Positions 15,291-25,000 of a stretch of 36,200 bases of DNA are shown piece after piece; within the stretch, counting starts at the first letter, position 1; each line of letters starts with the position of its first letter. Position numbers and translations under genes: made by a program. Source of the stretch: CAIYEO01 sp037139575 (lineage in GTDB: Bacteria > Patescibacteriota > Saccharimonadia > Saccharimonadales > UBA4665); the NCBI GenBank assembly GCA_037139575.1, contig JBAXGD010000003.1:1-36200 (forward strand). Reading direction: 5' to 3'. The notes beneath the pieces are model-generated. The model ran no database searches, was not told the origin of the DNA, and worked only from the letters and a program-made list of their open reading frames with translations.

Positions 15291-16091
15291 ATGAACCCAG
15301 AAGAACACAATAGTAACATCCGTCCGCTAAGCAATCAAACACCTATTGCTCAGCCTTCACCAGCACCAGCTGTAGCCCCTATACAATATCCTACGGCTCA
15401 AGACATCCCGCAAACTCCCACAACTCCAGTAGCACAGCCTCAATCAGCTACAACAGAACCCACTGTCATTGGTCCGACATTCAATGAACATATTGGGGAA
15501 GAAAAGAAACGAAGAAAACTCATGAATAAGATTAAAGACAATGCCAAGAAAATAACTATAGTAATCTCAACTCTAATAGTTCTATTCATCACGTTCACTT
15601 TCATCGCTACTCCAATTCAAGTCAATGGAATATCTATGCAGCCAACTTTTCATACCGGTGATTTCGTGCTCACATATAAACTACCTCAAAGCTGGGCGAA
15701 ATTATCAAATACACAGTACATACCGAAACGCGGACAAGTCATTATTGTCAATGACCCGAATAACAATGGTGAGCTATATATTAAACGAGCAGTAGGTCTA
15801 CCTGGAGATAAAGTAACCGTTAAGTCTGGAATTGTTAAAGTTGTTAATGAGGCCAATCCAGGCGGCTTCGATCCAGACAAAGCTAGCTATGGCAAAAAAT
15901 TATCTCTATACCAACCGGGGATGGATTTCTCTTCGAACGTAGAAGATGGCCAGGTTTTTGTAATGGGGGACAATAGGACTCCTGGCGCATCTATTGATTC
16001 AAGGTCAAGCATGGGTAATATACCGTCTAAAGAAATTATTGGTCAGGTCATCATACAACTGTGGCCACTAAATAAAATTAAGATTTATTGA
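15291..16091 (+). CDS. lepB: Signal peptidase I
   Basis: A 266-residue membrane serine protease that removes signal peptides from exported proteins. Seen: catalytic Ser115 in GISMQPTF, catalytic Lys165 in LYIKRAVGLPGDKV, and the box VFVMGDNRTPGASIDSRS, which together define S26-type leader peptidases. A single membrane anchor spans about residues 86-106. The first 65 residues form a cytoplasmic Pro/Gln/Ala/Thr-rich, low-complexity tail, much longer than in most bacterial enzymes. The gene converges on a minus-strand surface-protein gene and overlaps its 3' end by seven bases, so the neighbour's own signal peptide could be a substrate. Confidence 0.93.
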   Translation: MNPEEHNSNIRPLSNQTPIAQPSPAPAVAPIQYPTAQDIPQTPTTPVAQPQSATTEPTVIGPTFNEHIGEEKKRRKLMNKIKDNAKKITIVISTLIVLFITFTFIATPIQVNGISMQPTFHTGDFVLTYKLPQSWAKLSNTQYIPKRGQVIIVNDPNNNGELYIKRAVGLPGDKVTVKSGIVKVVNEANPGGFDPDKASYGKKLSLYQPGMDFSSNVEDGQVFVMGDNRTPGASIDSRSSMGNIPSKEIIGQVIIQLWPLNKIKIY

Positions 16092-17044
16092 TCTTTCGAA
16101 TCAATATCTCCAATAACTGCCTTAATGTGAGTCGGCTCAACTTTAACATTATGATAATTATCGTACCCGTGGTCATTTCTATATAAAAGTTTAATATGTA
16201 TTATTCGAGCTATTATTACAACCAATAATCCAGCGATTACAAAGGAACCAGCAAGCATATATATCTTTATTTGATTTGAAGACTTGAAATAAAGCGTTCT
16301 TAAATAAGCCACTCCCGGCCAGCTCTGACCAGCATCAATTTTCTGATTAACCATGAACATCTGTCCATCGACAAATTGAACTTGTATGGAAGTTCTATGA
16401 ACACCATTATCTATATAATTTTTATTGATTGGTTTCAAAGTTGTTCTTTTATATGCAAATTTACTGTCAACGAAGTAATGAATTGATTTAATTTTGGAAT
16501 TAGCAATTGAGCTAACGCTAAATAGTGCAATCGAATCCGTATCACCAGAAATTAATTTAGGAACGATGTAACCACTAAGCCCAGCATAGCTAACCATACA
16601 ATCAGAAACAGGCTCGCAAACACTACTATCTGGGACTATTAATGCTTGGATTGCTGCTGCATATGGTTCAGCACCCAATGCTGATCCCACGGCAACTAGA
16701 TTAGTCTGTGATTGCGTGATATTAATCTTACCAAGCTTAACCCATATATCTGGCCCTACAGTTGCGCTTCCAATCTGCGTACAGGATGAGCTTAGACCAT
16801 CCTGGATATAGAACTGTACATCTGAAGGCTTAGTTCCCTTAGGCAATCTTACGTATAAGGAGCCAGAAACTGTTTTTGGAGCTAGTAGACTATATGAAAA
16901 ATAATTTGAATTACCGCAACCTCCATTACTATCAGCTATAGTAGAAGATGAACTTACATTTGAGTCTAGTGCATGAACTTTGTTGCTGCTAAAACTAATT
17001 ACCATAAGCACTAGTAGTAGCGTTGATATTTTTAATTTATTCAT
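16085..17044 (-). CDS. Hypothetical secreted, membrane-anchored protein
   Basis: Not recognised by family. From ATG 17044 it encodes 319 residues: a signal peptide (KLKISTLLLVLMVISFSS, cleavage near VHA-LD), an extracytoplasmic region of about 230 residues rich in beta-like segments, a single membrane helix (YMLAGSFVIAGLLVVIIARI) and a 40-residue charged cytoplasmic tail. The outer part has five Cys (two in NGGCGNS and SSCTQIG, two in SVCEPVSDC and one-off variants near them are the only ones), suggesting disulfides. An ATG at 17056 lies inside the predicted -10 box TATTAT (17055-17060), so I prefer 17044. Overlaps lepB by seven bases at the 3' ends. A surface or envelope role is inferred. 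Confidence 0.75.
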   Translation of the reverse strand: MNKLKISTLLLVLMVISFSSNKVHALDSNVSSSSTIADSNGGCGNSNYFSYSLLAPKTVSGSLYVRLPKGTKPSDVQFYIQDGLSSSCTQIGSATVGPDIWVKLGKINITQSQTNLVAVGSALGAEPYAAAIQALIVPDSSVCEPVSDCMVSYAGLSGYIVPKLISGDTDSIALFSVSSIANSKIKSIHYFVDSKFAYKRTTLKPINKNYIDNGVHRTSIQVQFVDGQMFMVNQKIDAGQSWPGVAYLRTLYFKSSNQIKIYMLAGSFVIAGLLVVIIARIIHIKLLYRNDHGYDNYHNVKVEPTHIKAVIGDIDSKDQ

Positions 17045-17054
17045 TACCATTATC

Positions 17055-17060
17055 ATAATA
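17055..17060 (-). promoter_or_regulatory. -10 box (TATTAT) for the anchored surface protein
   Basis: TATTAT on the minus strand ends ten bases before the ATG at 17044 and overlaps the in-frame ATG at 17056, which argues against that upstream start. A leaderless or nearly leaderless mRNA is predicted. Confidence 0.4.
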
Positions 17061-17118
17061 CATTAAATTTGATTTGTTAACCGATATGATTTGCCAATGG
17101 GCTTGAAATATAGGACAA

Positions 17119-17148
17119 TTAATTGATTATAAGCAATATCAATATAAT
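17119..17148 (+). promoter_or_regulatory. Promoter for the small membrane protein at 17.2 kb
   Basis: TTAATT (17119-17124), 18 bases, then a perfect TATAAT (17143-17148). AAAGGA at 17156-17161 serves the ATG at 17166, giving a short leader with a ribosome site. Confidence 0.5.
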
Positions 17149-17165
17149 AAATAGTAAAGGAAGCC

Positions 17166-17381
17166 ATGCTAGATACAACCATCTTCAAAAATAAAACAAT
17201 ACTCATAACTCTATTAATCGTGCTTTTGATAGATACAACATTGAAGGGTTTTGCTTTGTGGAGAGCCAGTAGAAATAAGCACAAGATCTGGTTTATCTTA
17301 ATAATGGTACTAGAATCTGCAGGAATACTTCCTCTTATATATCTTCTCTGGTTTACTAAAGATTGGGAAAAAGAAGATTAG
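17166..17381 (+). CDS. Small two-helix membrane protein (DUF5652-like)
   Basis: A 71-residue protein with two membrane helices (about residues 9-32 and 41-62) joined by a short basic loop (WRASRNKHKIWF). The order of features (GFALWRASRN, then WFILIMVLESAGILPLIYLLWF) resembles the DUF5652 family of small proteins found in Patescibacteria, but I am working from memory of that family. Function unknown. It has its own promoter and an AAAGGA ribosome site, and is divergent from the anchored surface protein. The two-component system follows 39 bases later with its own -10 box. Confidence 0.65.
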   Translation: MLDTTIFKNKTILITLLIVLLIDTTLKGFALWRASRNKHKIWFILIMVLESAGILPLIYLLWFTKDWEKED

Positions 17382-17406
17382 CTTCAGCTCAATTTCAACA
17401 ATCGAA

Positions 17407-17412
17407 TATAAT
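17407..17412 (+). promoter_or_regulatory. -10 box (TATAAT) for the two-component operon
   Basis: A perfect TATAAT is followed by eight bases and the ATG at 17421. TTCAGC at 17383-17388 with 18-base spacing is a weak -35. A leaderless mRNA is predicted. Confidence 0.6.
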
Positions 17413-17420
17413 ATTTATCT

Positions 17421-18101
17421 ATGAGGATTCTAATTGTTGAAGATGAGCTAAAAATAGCTACTTCCATAAAAAAAGGCCTTGAGATTTCGGGATATGCCGC
17501 AGATATGGTGCATGACTCGGAAAACGCTCTATCCTATGGGCTTGATCCAGACTATGACCTTATTATTATGGATCGAATGCTGCCAGGTGGTATGGATGGC
17601 CTAGACGTAATTAATAAGTTAAGAGAAAGAGATATTAGCATACCTATTCTAGTTCTTACGGCAAAGGGAACAATTAATGACAGAGTTGATGGTTTGAATA
17701 TAGGAGCTGACGACTATTTAGTAAAGCCTTTTGCGTTTGATGAACTACTGGCGAGAATTAAGGCGTTGCTCAGAAGACCGGTTAAGAGCGTAGGTACGAT
17801 ACTTAAAGTTTCCAATCTAGAACTAAATCCGGGCAGCTATGAAGTTAAACGATCTGGTAACGATATACAGCTAGCTGCTAAAGAGTTCTCGCTACTTGAG
17901 TACATGATGCGTCATCCAAATCAGATATTAACCAAAGACGCTATAATAACTCATGTGTGGGATGGTGATTCAGATATACTGCCCAACACAGTGGAGGTAT
18001 ATATAGGCTACCTTAGAAATAAAATAGATAAACCATTTTCCAAAGAGCAGAATATAATAAAGACCGTTCGAGGATTCGGCTATAAGCTGAGTAGTAAATA
18101 A
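17421..18101 (+). CDS. OmpR/PhoB-family response regulator
   Basis: A 226-residue DNA-binding response regulator. Seen: receiver domain (residues 1-118) with acidic pocket E7/D8, phospho-acceptor Asp51 in LIIMDRMLPG, Thr80 in LVLTAKG and Lys102 in DDYLVKPF; then a winged-helix domain (about 125-224) with AAKEFSLLEYMMRHPNQ, a TVEVYIGYLRNKID recognition helix and IKTVRGFGYKL. All signalling residues are intact. Its stop overlaps the kinase start by one base (TAATG), so the two are co-translated as a cognate pair. The signal and the regulon are unknown. The neighbouring respiratory dehydrogenases and oxidase are candidates by position only. Confidence 0.93.
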   Translation: MRILIVEDELKIATSIKKGLEISGYAADMVHDSENALSYGLDPDYDLIIMDRMLPGGMDGLDVINKLRERDISIPILVLTAKGTINDRVDGLNIGADDYLVKPFAFDELLARIKALLRRPVKSVGTILKVSNLELNPGSYEVKRSGNDIQLAAKEFSLLEYMMRHPNQILTKDAIITHVWDGDSDILPNTVEVYIGYLRNKIDKPFSKEQNIIKTVRGFGYKLSSK

Positions 18102-19126
18102 TGTTTAAATCGGCGCTTATCAAATTAACCATGTGGTACTTAGCTACAATTGTAGGTCTTTGTTTATTTTTTAGCTTTCTGTTATACCAACTATCAACTA
18201 GAGAAATTTCTACAGGAATTAATAATCAGTTTAAGCGAATTGAAATTGATGTATACGGAAACGTTGTTAGAAATCATTCTATGACTCGTCAGATAAACCC
18301 TGAGGATGAAATAACTCTCAGATCACATCATTTATTCGTCAGCCTATTGTATTTCAATGTATTCGCATCTTGCATAGCTGGAATTGGTTCATATGCTCTT
18401 GCAAAACGAGCTTTGGAGCCTTTAGAAGTGGCTCACGAACAACAAGCCAGATTTACTAGCGATGTAAGCCATGAGCTAAGAACACCTTTATCGGCGATGA
18501 AGACTGAATCTGAGGTCGCGCTCATTGACCCAACGCTTTCTAATGATGAGCTACGTTCAATACTAAAAAGTAATCTCGAAGAAATTGATAAAATGCAAAG
18601 CCTTACCAATAATCTTCTGAGAATTTCTAAGCTTGAAAATCAAGATCTCAAAAAACTTTTTAATAATGTGAATTTAGATAAAGTCGTCTCAGCTGCTAGG
18701 AAAAACAATATTAAATCTGCCGATAAGAAGGGCCTAGTCATTAATCTACATGCAGATAAATTACAGATACTTGGAAATGAAGAAAATCTAATTCAAGCAA
18801 TATCGATATTAATAGATAATGCAATCAAGTATTCTAACCATGACTCATCAATAGATTTAATTGTAAGAAAAAGAAAATCTAATGCAATCATCGAAGTTAA
18901 GGACCACGGCATAGGAATTTCATCTCAAGACATGCCATATATTTTCGATAGATTTTATAGAGCAGAAAGGTCAAGAGCAAAGGAACCCGGAATTGATAGC
19001 GGATATGGTCTAGGGTTACCGCTAGCAAAATTTATTATCGAATTACATGATGGAACAATTACTATCTCTAGTAATCTGAATAAAGGCACTAACGTATTAA
19101 TTAGCCTGCCAATAATCAAGAACTAA
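18101..19126 (+). CDS. Membrane sensor histidine kinase
   Basis: A 341-residue kinase, partner of the preceding response regulator. Seen: two membrane helices (about 10-31 and 77-100) enclosing an outer loop of only about 45 residues, phospho-acceptor His124 in DVSHELRTPLSAMKTESEV, the N box ILIDNAIKYSN, the G1 box VKDHGIGIS, an F box IFDRFYRAERSRA and the G2 box GYGLGLPLAKFII. The short loop and the lack of a clear HAMP or PAS domain suggest that the signal is sensed in the membrane or by a partner. Its TAA stop interlocks with the TAG of the convergent FAD dehydrogenase gene in CTAA at 19123-19126. Confidence 0.92.
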   Translation: MFKSALIKLTMWYLATIVGLCLFFSFLLYQLSTREISTGINNQFKRIEIDVYGNVVRNHSMTRQINPEDEITLRSHHLFVSLLYFNVFASCIAGIGSYALAKRALEPLEVAHEQQARFTSDVSHELRTPLSAMKTESEVALIDPTLSNDELRSILKSNLEEIDKMQSLTNNLLRISKLENQDLKKLFNNVNLDKVVSAARKNNIKSADKKGLVINLHADKLQILGNEENLIQAISILIDNAIKYSNHDSSIDLIVRKRKSNAIIEVKDHGIGISSQDMPYIFDRFYRAERSRAKEPGIDSGYGLGLPLAKFIIELHDGTITISSNLNKGTNVLISLPIIKN

Positions 19127-20787
19127 AAATTGTCTCTTATGTGCGAAAAGCTATAATCCCAATCAGCATCGGATTTCTTATGAGGGTTGAATATATTATC
19201 TTCGTCAAAGATCTCTTTAATCTTTTTAAAATATCCGAATACTGTAGCTCCATACATTTCCTTTAGCCAAGGACCTCTGACTAATCCGTCATTGTGCTCA
19301 CCGCTTAGACTACCCTTGTATTTAAGAACTAGGTTATCTACTTCCTTCATGGCTGGCAGAAGCTTAGCTCTTTCTTTTGGATCATCTAGTTTCATAAGCG
19401 GTATAATATGAAAATTACCATCACCCATATGACCAGCAACAGTAGCTAGAAGTTTATATTTCGTAATTATCTTTCTCATTTTGGGTAAAAATTCAGTTAA
19501 GTACTCAGGATTTACTACAAAATCGTCGATGAAAGGTGCAGTGTGCTTGTCCTTTACCTTGCTCCTAAGTAAATTGAAACTCTCATGCCTTAGTATCCAG
19601 AACTTTTCACTCTTATAGTATGTGGGATCCTCTTCAAAACCATTAATCTCATATCTAGCCCTATGCTTACCAAGCTCTTGATGGAGATTATGTATCTTAT
19701 CTCTTACAATTTGAGGTGTAGCTCCATTGAATTCAACCATCAATACCAGCTTCGGAACGCCTCTGAGTAATTGTAGTCCATCTGGCATAAGGCTTATTAA
19801 TAGATGTAAGAATTTTTTGAGTCCGAGCGTTTTTAGAAAGCTAGGCATGAAACGTATTGCTAATTTGAGAGTTGCGTCATCAAAACTCTCAAAAGTTGAT
19901 GGTTTCGACTCTAAAACCTTAGGTATAATCTCACCTAAATCATCAATATCTTTTAGAAATAGAACCAAAAGTCCTGAATTCGGCATTATAGGCACCATTC
20001 TGAATTTAATATCTGTTACGAAACCTAAGGTTCCCTGGGAACCAACAATAAGCTTACAAAGATCAAAGATGCCCGTCTCGCGGTCCCAAACGTCCCAAAG
20101 ATTATATCCCATAGAGTTTTTTGAAACATTGGGTTTTGCGCTCTTGATTGAATCATAATGCTTTTCGCAAAGATCAAAAGTTTTTCTGTATAGCTCACCT
20201 TCAAAATCTTTCTGAGCCATTTTTTTAACTAATTGAATTTTATTGAGTGGTCTAACTTCGTATTCATTACCATCAGAGAAAACAACCTTCAGTTCTTCGA
20301 CAAAATTCTCAGTTTTACCAAACTCCAACGATCTTTCTCCGCCGGCATTATTAGCTACCATTCCGCCGATAGTACAAAGGTTTCTTGAAGCTGGGTAACT
20401 AGGCATAAAAACCAAATTCTTTCGAGTCTCTTCATAAAAATCTCTGAAAAAAACACCAGGTTGAGCCCGAGCTGATTTATCGGTAACATTTTCGATATTA
20501 GTAAAATGACGATTGAAATCCATAATTATGGAGTCATTTACAGCTCCACCGGACATGCAAGTTCCGGCGCTCCTAGCAGTTAATGATAGGTCTTTAATTT
20601 TATGTTTGTTTTGGGCTACTAATGATACTATTTTCTGTACATCCTTAGAATCCTTAGGGTAAACAATCATCTGAGGTTTTATCTCGAATAAACTAGCGTC
20701 GTGTGAATAGATTTCGAGAGATTTTTCGGACATATCTATCTCGCCCTTAAAGCCGTTATCTTCTAGCAGTTTTTCGAATTGATCCAT
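19123..20787 (-). CDS. FAD-linked oxidase of the GlcD/D-lactate dehydrogenase family
   Basis: A 554-residue flavoprotein expected to oxidise a 2-hydroxy acid such as D-lactate or glycolate and pass electrons toward quinone. Seen: the FAD-binding PCMH domain (about residues 35-215) with TARSAGTCMSGGAVND at 70-85 and CTIGGMVANNAGGERS, then an FAD-oxidase C domain with GHMGDGNFHIIPLM and LSGEHNDGLVRGPWLKEMYG. It ends before the Cys-rich iron-sulfur region that longer YdiJ-type relatives carry. No membrane helix is evident. D-lactate is the favoured substrate, because fermentative Saccharibacteria are thought to make lactate, but that is inference. An extended -10 box lies seven bases before the start. 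Confidence 0.88.
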   Translation of the reverse strand: MDQFEKLLEDNGFKGEIDMSEKSLEIYSHDASLFEIKPQMIVYPKDSKDVQKIVSLVAQNKHKIKDLSLTARSAGTCMSGGAVNDSIIMDFNRHFTNIENVTDKSARAQPGVFFRDFYEETRKNLVFMPSYPASRNLCTIGGMVANNAGGERSLEFGKTENFVEELKVVFSDGNEYEVRPLNKIQLVKKMAQKDFEGELYRKTFDLCEKHYDSIKSAKPNVSKNSMGYNLWDVWDRETGIFDLCKLIVGSQGTLGFVTDIKFRMVPIMPNSGLLVLFLKDIDDLGEIIPKVLESKPSTFESFDDATLKLAIRFMPSFLKTLGLKKFLHLLISLMPDGLQLLRGVPKLVLMVEFNGATPQIVRDKIHNLHQELGKHRARYEINGFEEDPTYYKSEKFWILRHESFNLLRSKVKDKHTAPFIDDFVVNPEYLTEFLPKMRKIITKYKLLATVAGHMGDGNFHIIPLMKLDDPKERAKLLPAMKEVDNLVLKYKGSLSGEHNDGLVRGPWLKEMYGATVFGYFKKIKEIFDEDNIFNPHKKSDADWDYSFSHIRDNF

Positions 20788-20794
20788 ATCAACT

Positions 20795-20800
20795 ATATTA
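20795..20800 (-). promoter_or_regulatory. Extended -10 box (TGA-TAATAT) for the FAD dehydrogenase
   Basis: The minus strand reads TGATAATAT, seven bases, then the ATG at 20787. A TGn extension and leaderless spacing are both present. Confidence 0.5.
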
Positions 20801-20843
20801 TCAGATTAGAATATAATCTTAAGCATAATTCATTTGAATTTTG

Positions 20844-20849
20844 TATAAT
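20844..20849 (+). promoter_or_regulatory. -10 box (TATAAT) for NDH-2
   Basis: A perfect TATAAT, eight bases, then the ATG at 20858, with no Shine-Dalgarno: a predicted leaderless transcript. Confidence 0.6.
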
Positions 20850-20857
20850 ACAGAGCA

Positions 20858-22048
20858 ATGGGTGAAATTAAAAAAGAAAAAATAGTTATAGTTGGAGCAG
20901 GATTCGGTGGCATTAAGGCTGGATTACTTTTATCTAATGACCCTAACTTTGACGTAACCATAATAAACGACAAAGATACATTTAGATATTATCCGAGACT
21001 ATACCACACGGCTACTGGTGGTAATTCTAAGGAAACCTCGATTCTACTGACTTCAATATTTGAAGATCATGATATCAATATTGTTATAGACAAAGTTTCT
21101 AAAATTGATAGAAAAGATAAGGTATTCAAGACCGAATCCGGCAAGGACATTAACTACGATAAGGCAATTATTGCTCTAGGAGTAGTAACAAACTATTTCG
21201 GTATTGATGGACTTCAAGAGTTCTCCTATGGAATTAAATCCAAAGAAGAAGCCGAAAAATTAAAAAGCCATTTACATCAAACCCTAATAACGGACGGCTC
21301 ACCTGACAGGCATTACGTTGTAATTGGAGCTGGCCCAACTGGGGTTGAGCTTGCTGGTCAACTGGCATTTTATTTGAAATATTTATTGAAAAATCATGGT
21401 ATGAAAGATAAAAGAATTAGGATAGACCTTATTGAGGCAGCACCCAGGGTCTTGCCCACCTTGTCCGAAAAAACATCCATCGCAGTAACAAATAGGCTTA
21501 AAAGTATTGGTGTTAATGTTATGACCGGCAAGGCTGTGCAATCTGAGAATATCGATACTCTTACTGTTAGCGGGAAGCCAATTAAAAGCCATACTGTTGT
21601 GTGGACAGCAGGAGTGACTAATAGTCCTTTTTTCAAAGAAAACGGATTCAAATTAAATGAAAAAGGTAAGGTTGTAGTTGATCGTTACCTCCGAGCTGAA
21701 GAAAATATTTTTGTAATTGGAGACAATGCAGCAACGCAGTATTCCGGCATGGCACAAACAGCTTTAGTTAATGCCGTCCTGGTGAGCAATAATCTAATCC
21801 GATCAAAGAATGGCAAGTCTATGTTAATGGACAAGCCGAAAAGACCAATATCGGTTATTCCCGCTGGTAAAAAATGGGCCGCAGTAATTTGGGGTAGATT
21901 AGAGTTATTTGGTTGGCTGGGCTGGATTCTAAGGGAAGCTGCGGATTATATCGCCTTCAATGATCTTCAGCCTTGGTGGAAAGCTGGTGCACAATGGACA
22001 ACTGAATTCCTCAAGGATGATCAATGTCCAATTTGTGATCATAAATAA
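20858..22048 (+). CDS. ndh: Type II NADH:quinone oxidoreductase (NDH-2)
   Basis: A 396-residue flavoprotein that moves electrons from NADH to quinone without pumping protons. Seen: the FAD-binding Rossmann motif GAGFGG at 13-18, the NADH-binding GAGPTG at 157-162, VVWTAGVTNSPFF, the FAD motif NIFVIGDNAA, and the block GMAQTALVNAVLVSNNL near the quinone site. The C-terminal amphipathic part (WGRLELFGWLGWILREAA) should attach it to the membrane. The protein ends with CPICDHK, a terminal CxxC that I do not associate with the usual family. Together with the bo3 oxidase it forms a minimal NADH-to-oxygen chain. Leaderless promoter at 20844-20849. Confidence 0.92.
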   Translation: MGEIKKEKIVIVGAGFGGIKAGLLLSNDPNFDVTIINDKDTFRYYPRLYHTATGGNSKETSILLTSIFEDHDINIVIDKVSKIDRKDKVFKTESGKDINYDKAIIALGVVTNYFGIDGLQEFSYGIKSKEEAEKLKSHLHQTLITDGSPDRHYVVIGAGPTGVELAGQLAFYLKYLLKNHGMKDKRIRIDLIEAAPRVLPTLSEKTSIAVTNRLKSIGVNVMTGKAVQSENIDTLTVSGKPIKSHTVVWTAGVTNSPFFKENGFKLNEKGKVVVDRYLRAEENIFVIGDNAATQYSGMAQTALVNAVLVSNNLIRSKNGKSMLMDKPKRPISVIPAGKKWAAVIWGRLELFGWLGWILREAADYIAFNDLQPWWKAGAQWTTEFLKDDQCPICDHK

Positions 22049-22070
22049 AAAATAACTTAGTTCAGTCTTT

Positions 22071-22079
22071 TAATATAAA
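22071..22079 (+). promoter_or_regulatory. -10 box (TAATATAAA) for the UvrD-like helicase
   Basis: TATAAA (22074-22079) lies eight bases before the ATG at 22088. TAATAT overlaps it as an alternative. No ribosome site is visible. Confidence 0.45.
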
Positions 22080-22087
22080 ATAGATTA

Positions 22088-25000
22088 ATGGAAGAATTCA
22101 AAAAATCTTATCTTAGGCTTAACGCCGCTCAAAAAGAAGCTGTCGACAATATTGATGGTCCAGTTCTTGTAGTCGCTGGTCCTGGAACGGGAAAGACCCA
22201 GTTACTTACAACTAGAGTAGCCAATATTATGGCTAACACTGATACAGATCCAGGTCAGATTTTATGTTTAACATTCACAGAATCTGGCGCAACGAATATG
22301 AAGAACAGGTTAAATAATCTTATTGGCAAAGAATCATATAAGGTTAATATAAATACCTACCATGGCTTTGGTAATGAGCTTATTCGAGATTATCATCAAT
22401 ATTTCCCAAACTATAAAGTCACAAGACCGGCAGATCAATTAACGCTTGATAAGATACTCAGATCAATATTAAATGACTTACCATATAGTAATCCTCTAAA
22501 GAACGAAGTTTTCATTAGATCTATAAAGAAAATGATATCTAACGCCAAAAGAGAATCCTTAACACCGGATAATTTACTGGAAAAAGCTAACGAGAATATT
22601 AATTACTTAAAAGCATTACAGCCAGTCATAGATATTAATCTGTTAACTTTTGATAGAATGAGCAAAAAGACTGCGCCTCTTTTTGAGTCCATTTTAAAAG
22701 ACATACTAACCATAAAAACTGAAAACACTGAATTAAATAGCTTAATTGTAGGTGAGCTTGAAAGTTCAATTCGAGAATTCACCAGCGACAAATCTACCAA
22801 GGCTCTAACTGCTTGGAAGTCTAAATGGCTAGAAAAAAATAATGACAATACATTTGTGCTTAAAGGAATAGAACAAAACCAAAAGATTGTGTCGCTTGCA
22901 GACATTTACTCAAGCTACGAACGAGAGCTTCAAAAACATGGAATTTATGATTATGACGACATGATCAATCTCACTATTGGAGCCTTAGAGCATAATGATG
23001 ACTTTAGATACAATATTCAAGAAAAGTACCAATACCTATTACTTGATGAATTCCAAGATACAAACGGATCTCAATTCAGACTAATTGAGCTACTGACCAA
23101 TAATCCTGTTTTCGAAAATAGACCTAATGTTATGGCGGTTGGTGATGATGATCAAGCCATCTTCTCATTCCAGGGTGCGAATTATTCACATATGGTTAAG
23201 TTTTATAAACTTTACACAGATGTTCTAGTGATTACACTTAATCAAAACTACCGCTCAACTCCCTCTGTTGTTAGCCTAGCCAAATCTATCAGTGGTCAAA
23301 TCCAGGAAAGACTTAATCTCCCTGGAATGGATACAAAAAATCTCGATGCAAACATTAGAGACATCACTGACTCAGTTGTGCGGTATGACTTTAATGATGA
23401 ATTAAATCAGCTCGCCTTTATAGCTGATGACATCAGAAAAAGATTAGATGCTGGTCTTTCTGCAAAAGATATTGCTATTATCGGCAGGAAACATGCTCAG
23501 CTAATGCCTATAGTCCCGTACTTACATAAAAGAAATATTAAACTTAGATACGATAAACGCGACAATATCTTGGATGACCCTAGAATTAGTACTCTTATTT
23601 CAATGTCTAGATTAGTGCTGGCTTTAAAGAAGTCCCGAAGATCAGAGCTCAATGAACTTTGGCCAGAAGTATTATCTGCAGATTTCTTCAATATCCCAAC
23701 ATCTATTATTTGGGAGATATCTTGGGATGCAAACGACAATCGTAAGCTTTGGAAAGATCTTCTGATTGCAAATGAACAGACTAAAAATATTTGCTTGTTT
23801 TTCTACAGACTCTCCTTAATTTCTGAAGATGAAACTTTGGAAACAATGTTAGACTATCTGATCGGCATAAATGAATTAGATTTGCATGAATCTGAGGGCA
23901 CAAAAATGAAATCTAAATTTTATGACTTCTATTTCAAAGACCATAACCTAGAGACTACAACAACAGAATTCTGGACACTACTACAAAATCTCACAGCACT
24001 TAGACAATATTTGAGAGAATACAGCTCTAATCAGGATAGTAGCCTGAAACTCAAAGACTTTACGGCCTTTATTGAAGAGAACGTTAAGTCAGAAATTAAA
24101 CTCATAAACAATAGCCCCATAATAGAATCTGATGATTCAGTATACATATCATCAGCTCATAGTGTTAAGGGCTTAGAATTCGATACAGTATATATTATTG
24201 ACGCATTAGAATCAGTGTGGGGAAGCAAATCAAAAGATCAGTCAGACAAAATTACCGCACCACCAACCATGGAAGCCTTGAGATCCATAGGAATAGTTGA
24301 AGATGAAAGAATAAGATTATTCTACGTTGCAGCAACGAGAGCCAAAAAGAATCTAGTAATTACAAGTTATGATAAAACCAGTAATAACCGTGACACATTA
24401 AAACTGAAGTATCTAGCAGAGTATGAAGATGATAATCAAAATATAATAAGCCCTTATCTATCGGAAAGAAATAAAGTAGTAATCTCGCCTAGTGTTAAGA
24501 CTCCAACTATTGAAGAGTCAATATCATACTGGCAAGCGAGACACATAGAGGGCATGAAAGACGTTAAGTTGAAAGATATGCTATCGGATAGATTAACTAA
24601 TTTTAAATTGAGCCCAACTAACTTAAACAAGTTCACAAATGTTGAGAGGGAAGGGCCCGAAGCCTTCTTCTTGGATAGCTTACTTAGGTTCCCCAAAGCC
24701 AAGGCCGCAATTGCAGAATATGGAACAGCAGTTCACAAATCATTAGAGTGGTTCTATAAAGATATGGATTCTGAAAAAATAAAACCTACCCTAGAAAGGC
24801 TACTCTTAATTTTCGATGAGCAATTAGAATCTAAGGATATAGCTGAACAAGAGAAAGAACTTCTGAAAAAACGAGGAATAGAGGCTTTGAAGATATATTA
24901 TGAGCAAGCAGAACTAGATAATGCAAATATGGTACTTCCCGAGGTGCCTTTTGCCAATGAAAACGTTCATTTAGATGATGCTCATATAGCCGGAAACATA

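Noticed and set aside
17063..17284. Minus-strand 73-residue frame across the 17.1-kb divergent spacer
   Set aside because: It runs through the promoters of two genes and antisense to the small membrane protein. No motif is visible.
20812..20817. Second TATAAT upstream of NDH-2
   Set aside because: It is farther from the start than the box at 20844, and no separate transcript or ribosome site supports it. It could be a minor promoter only.
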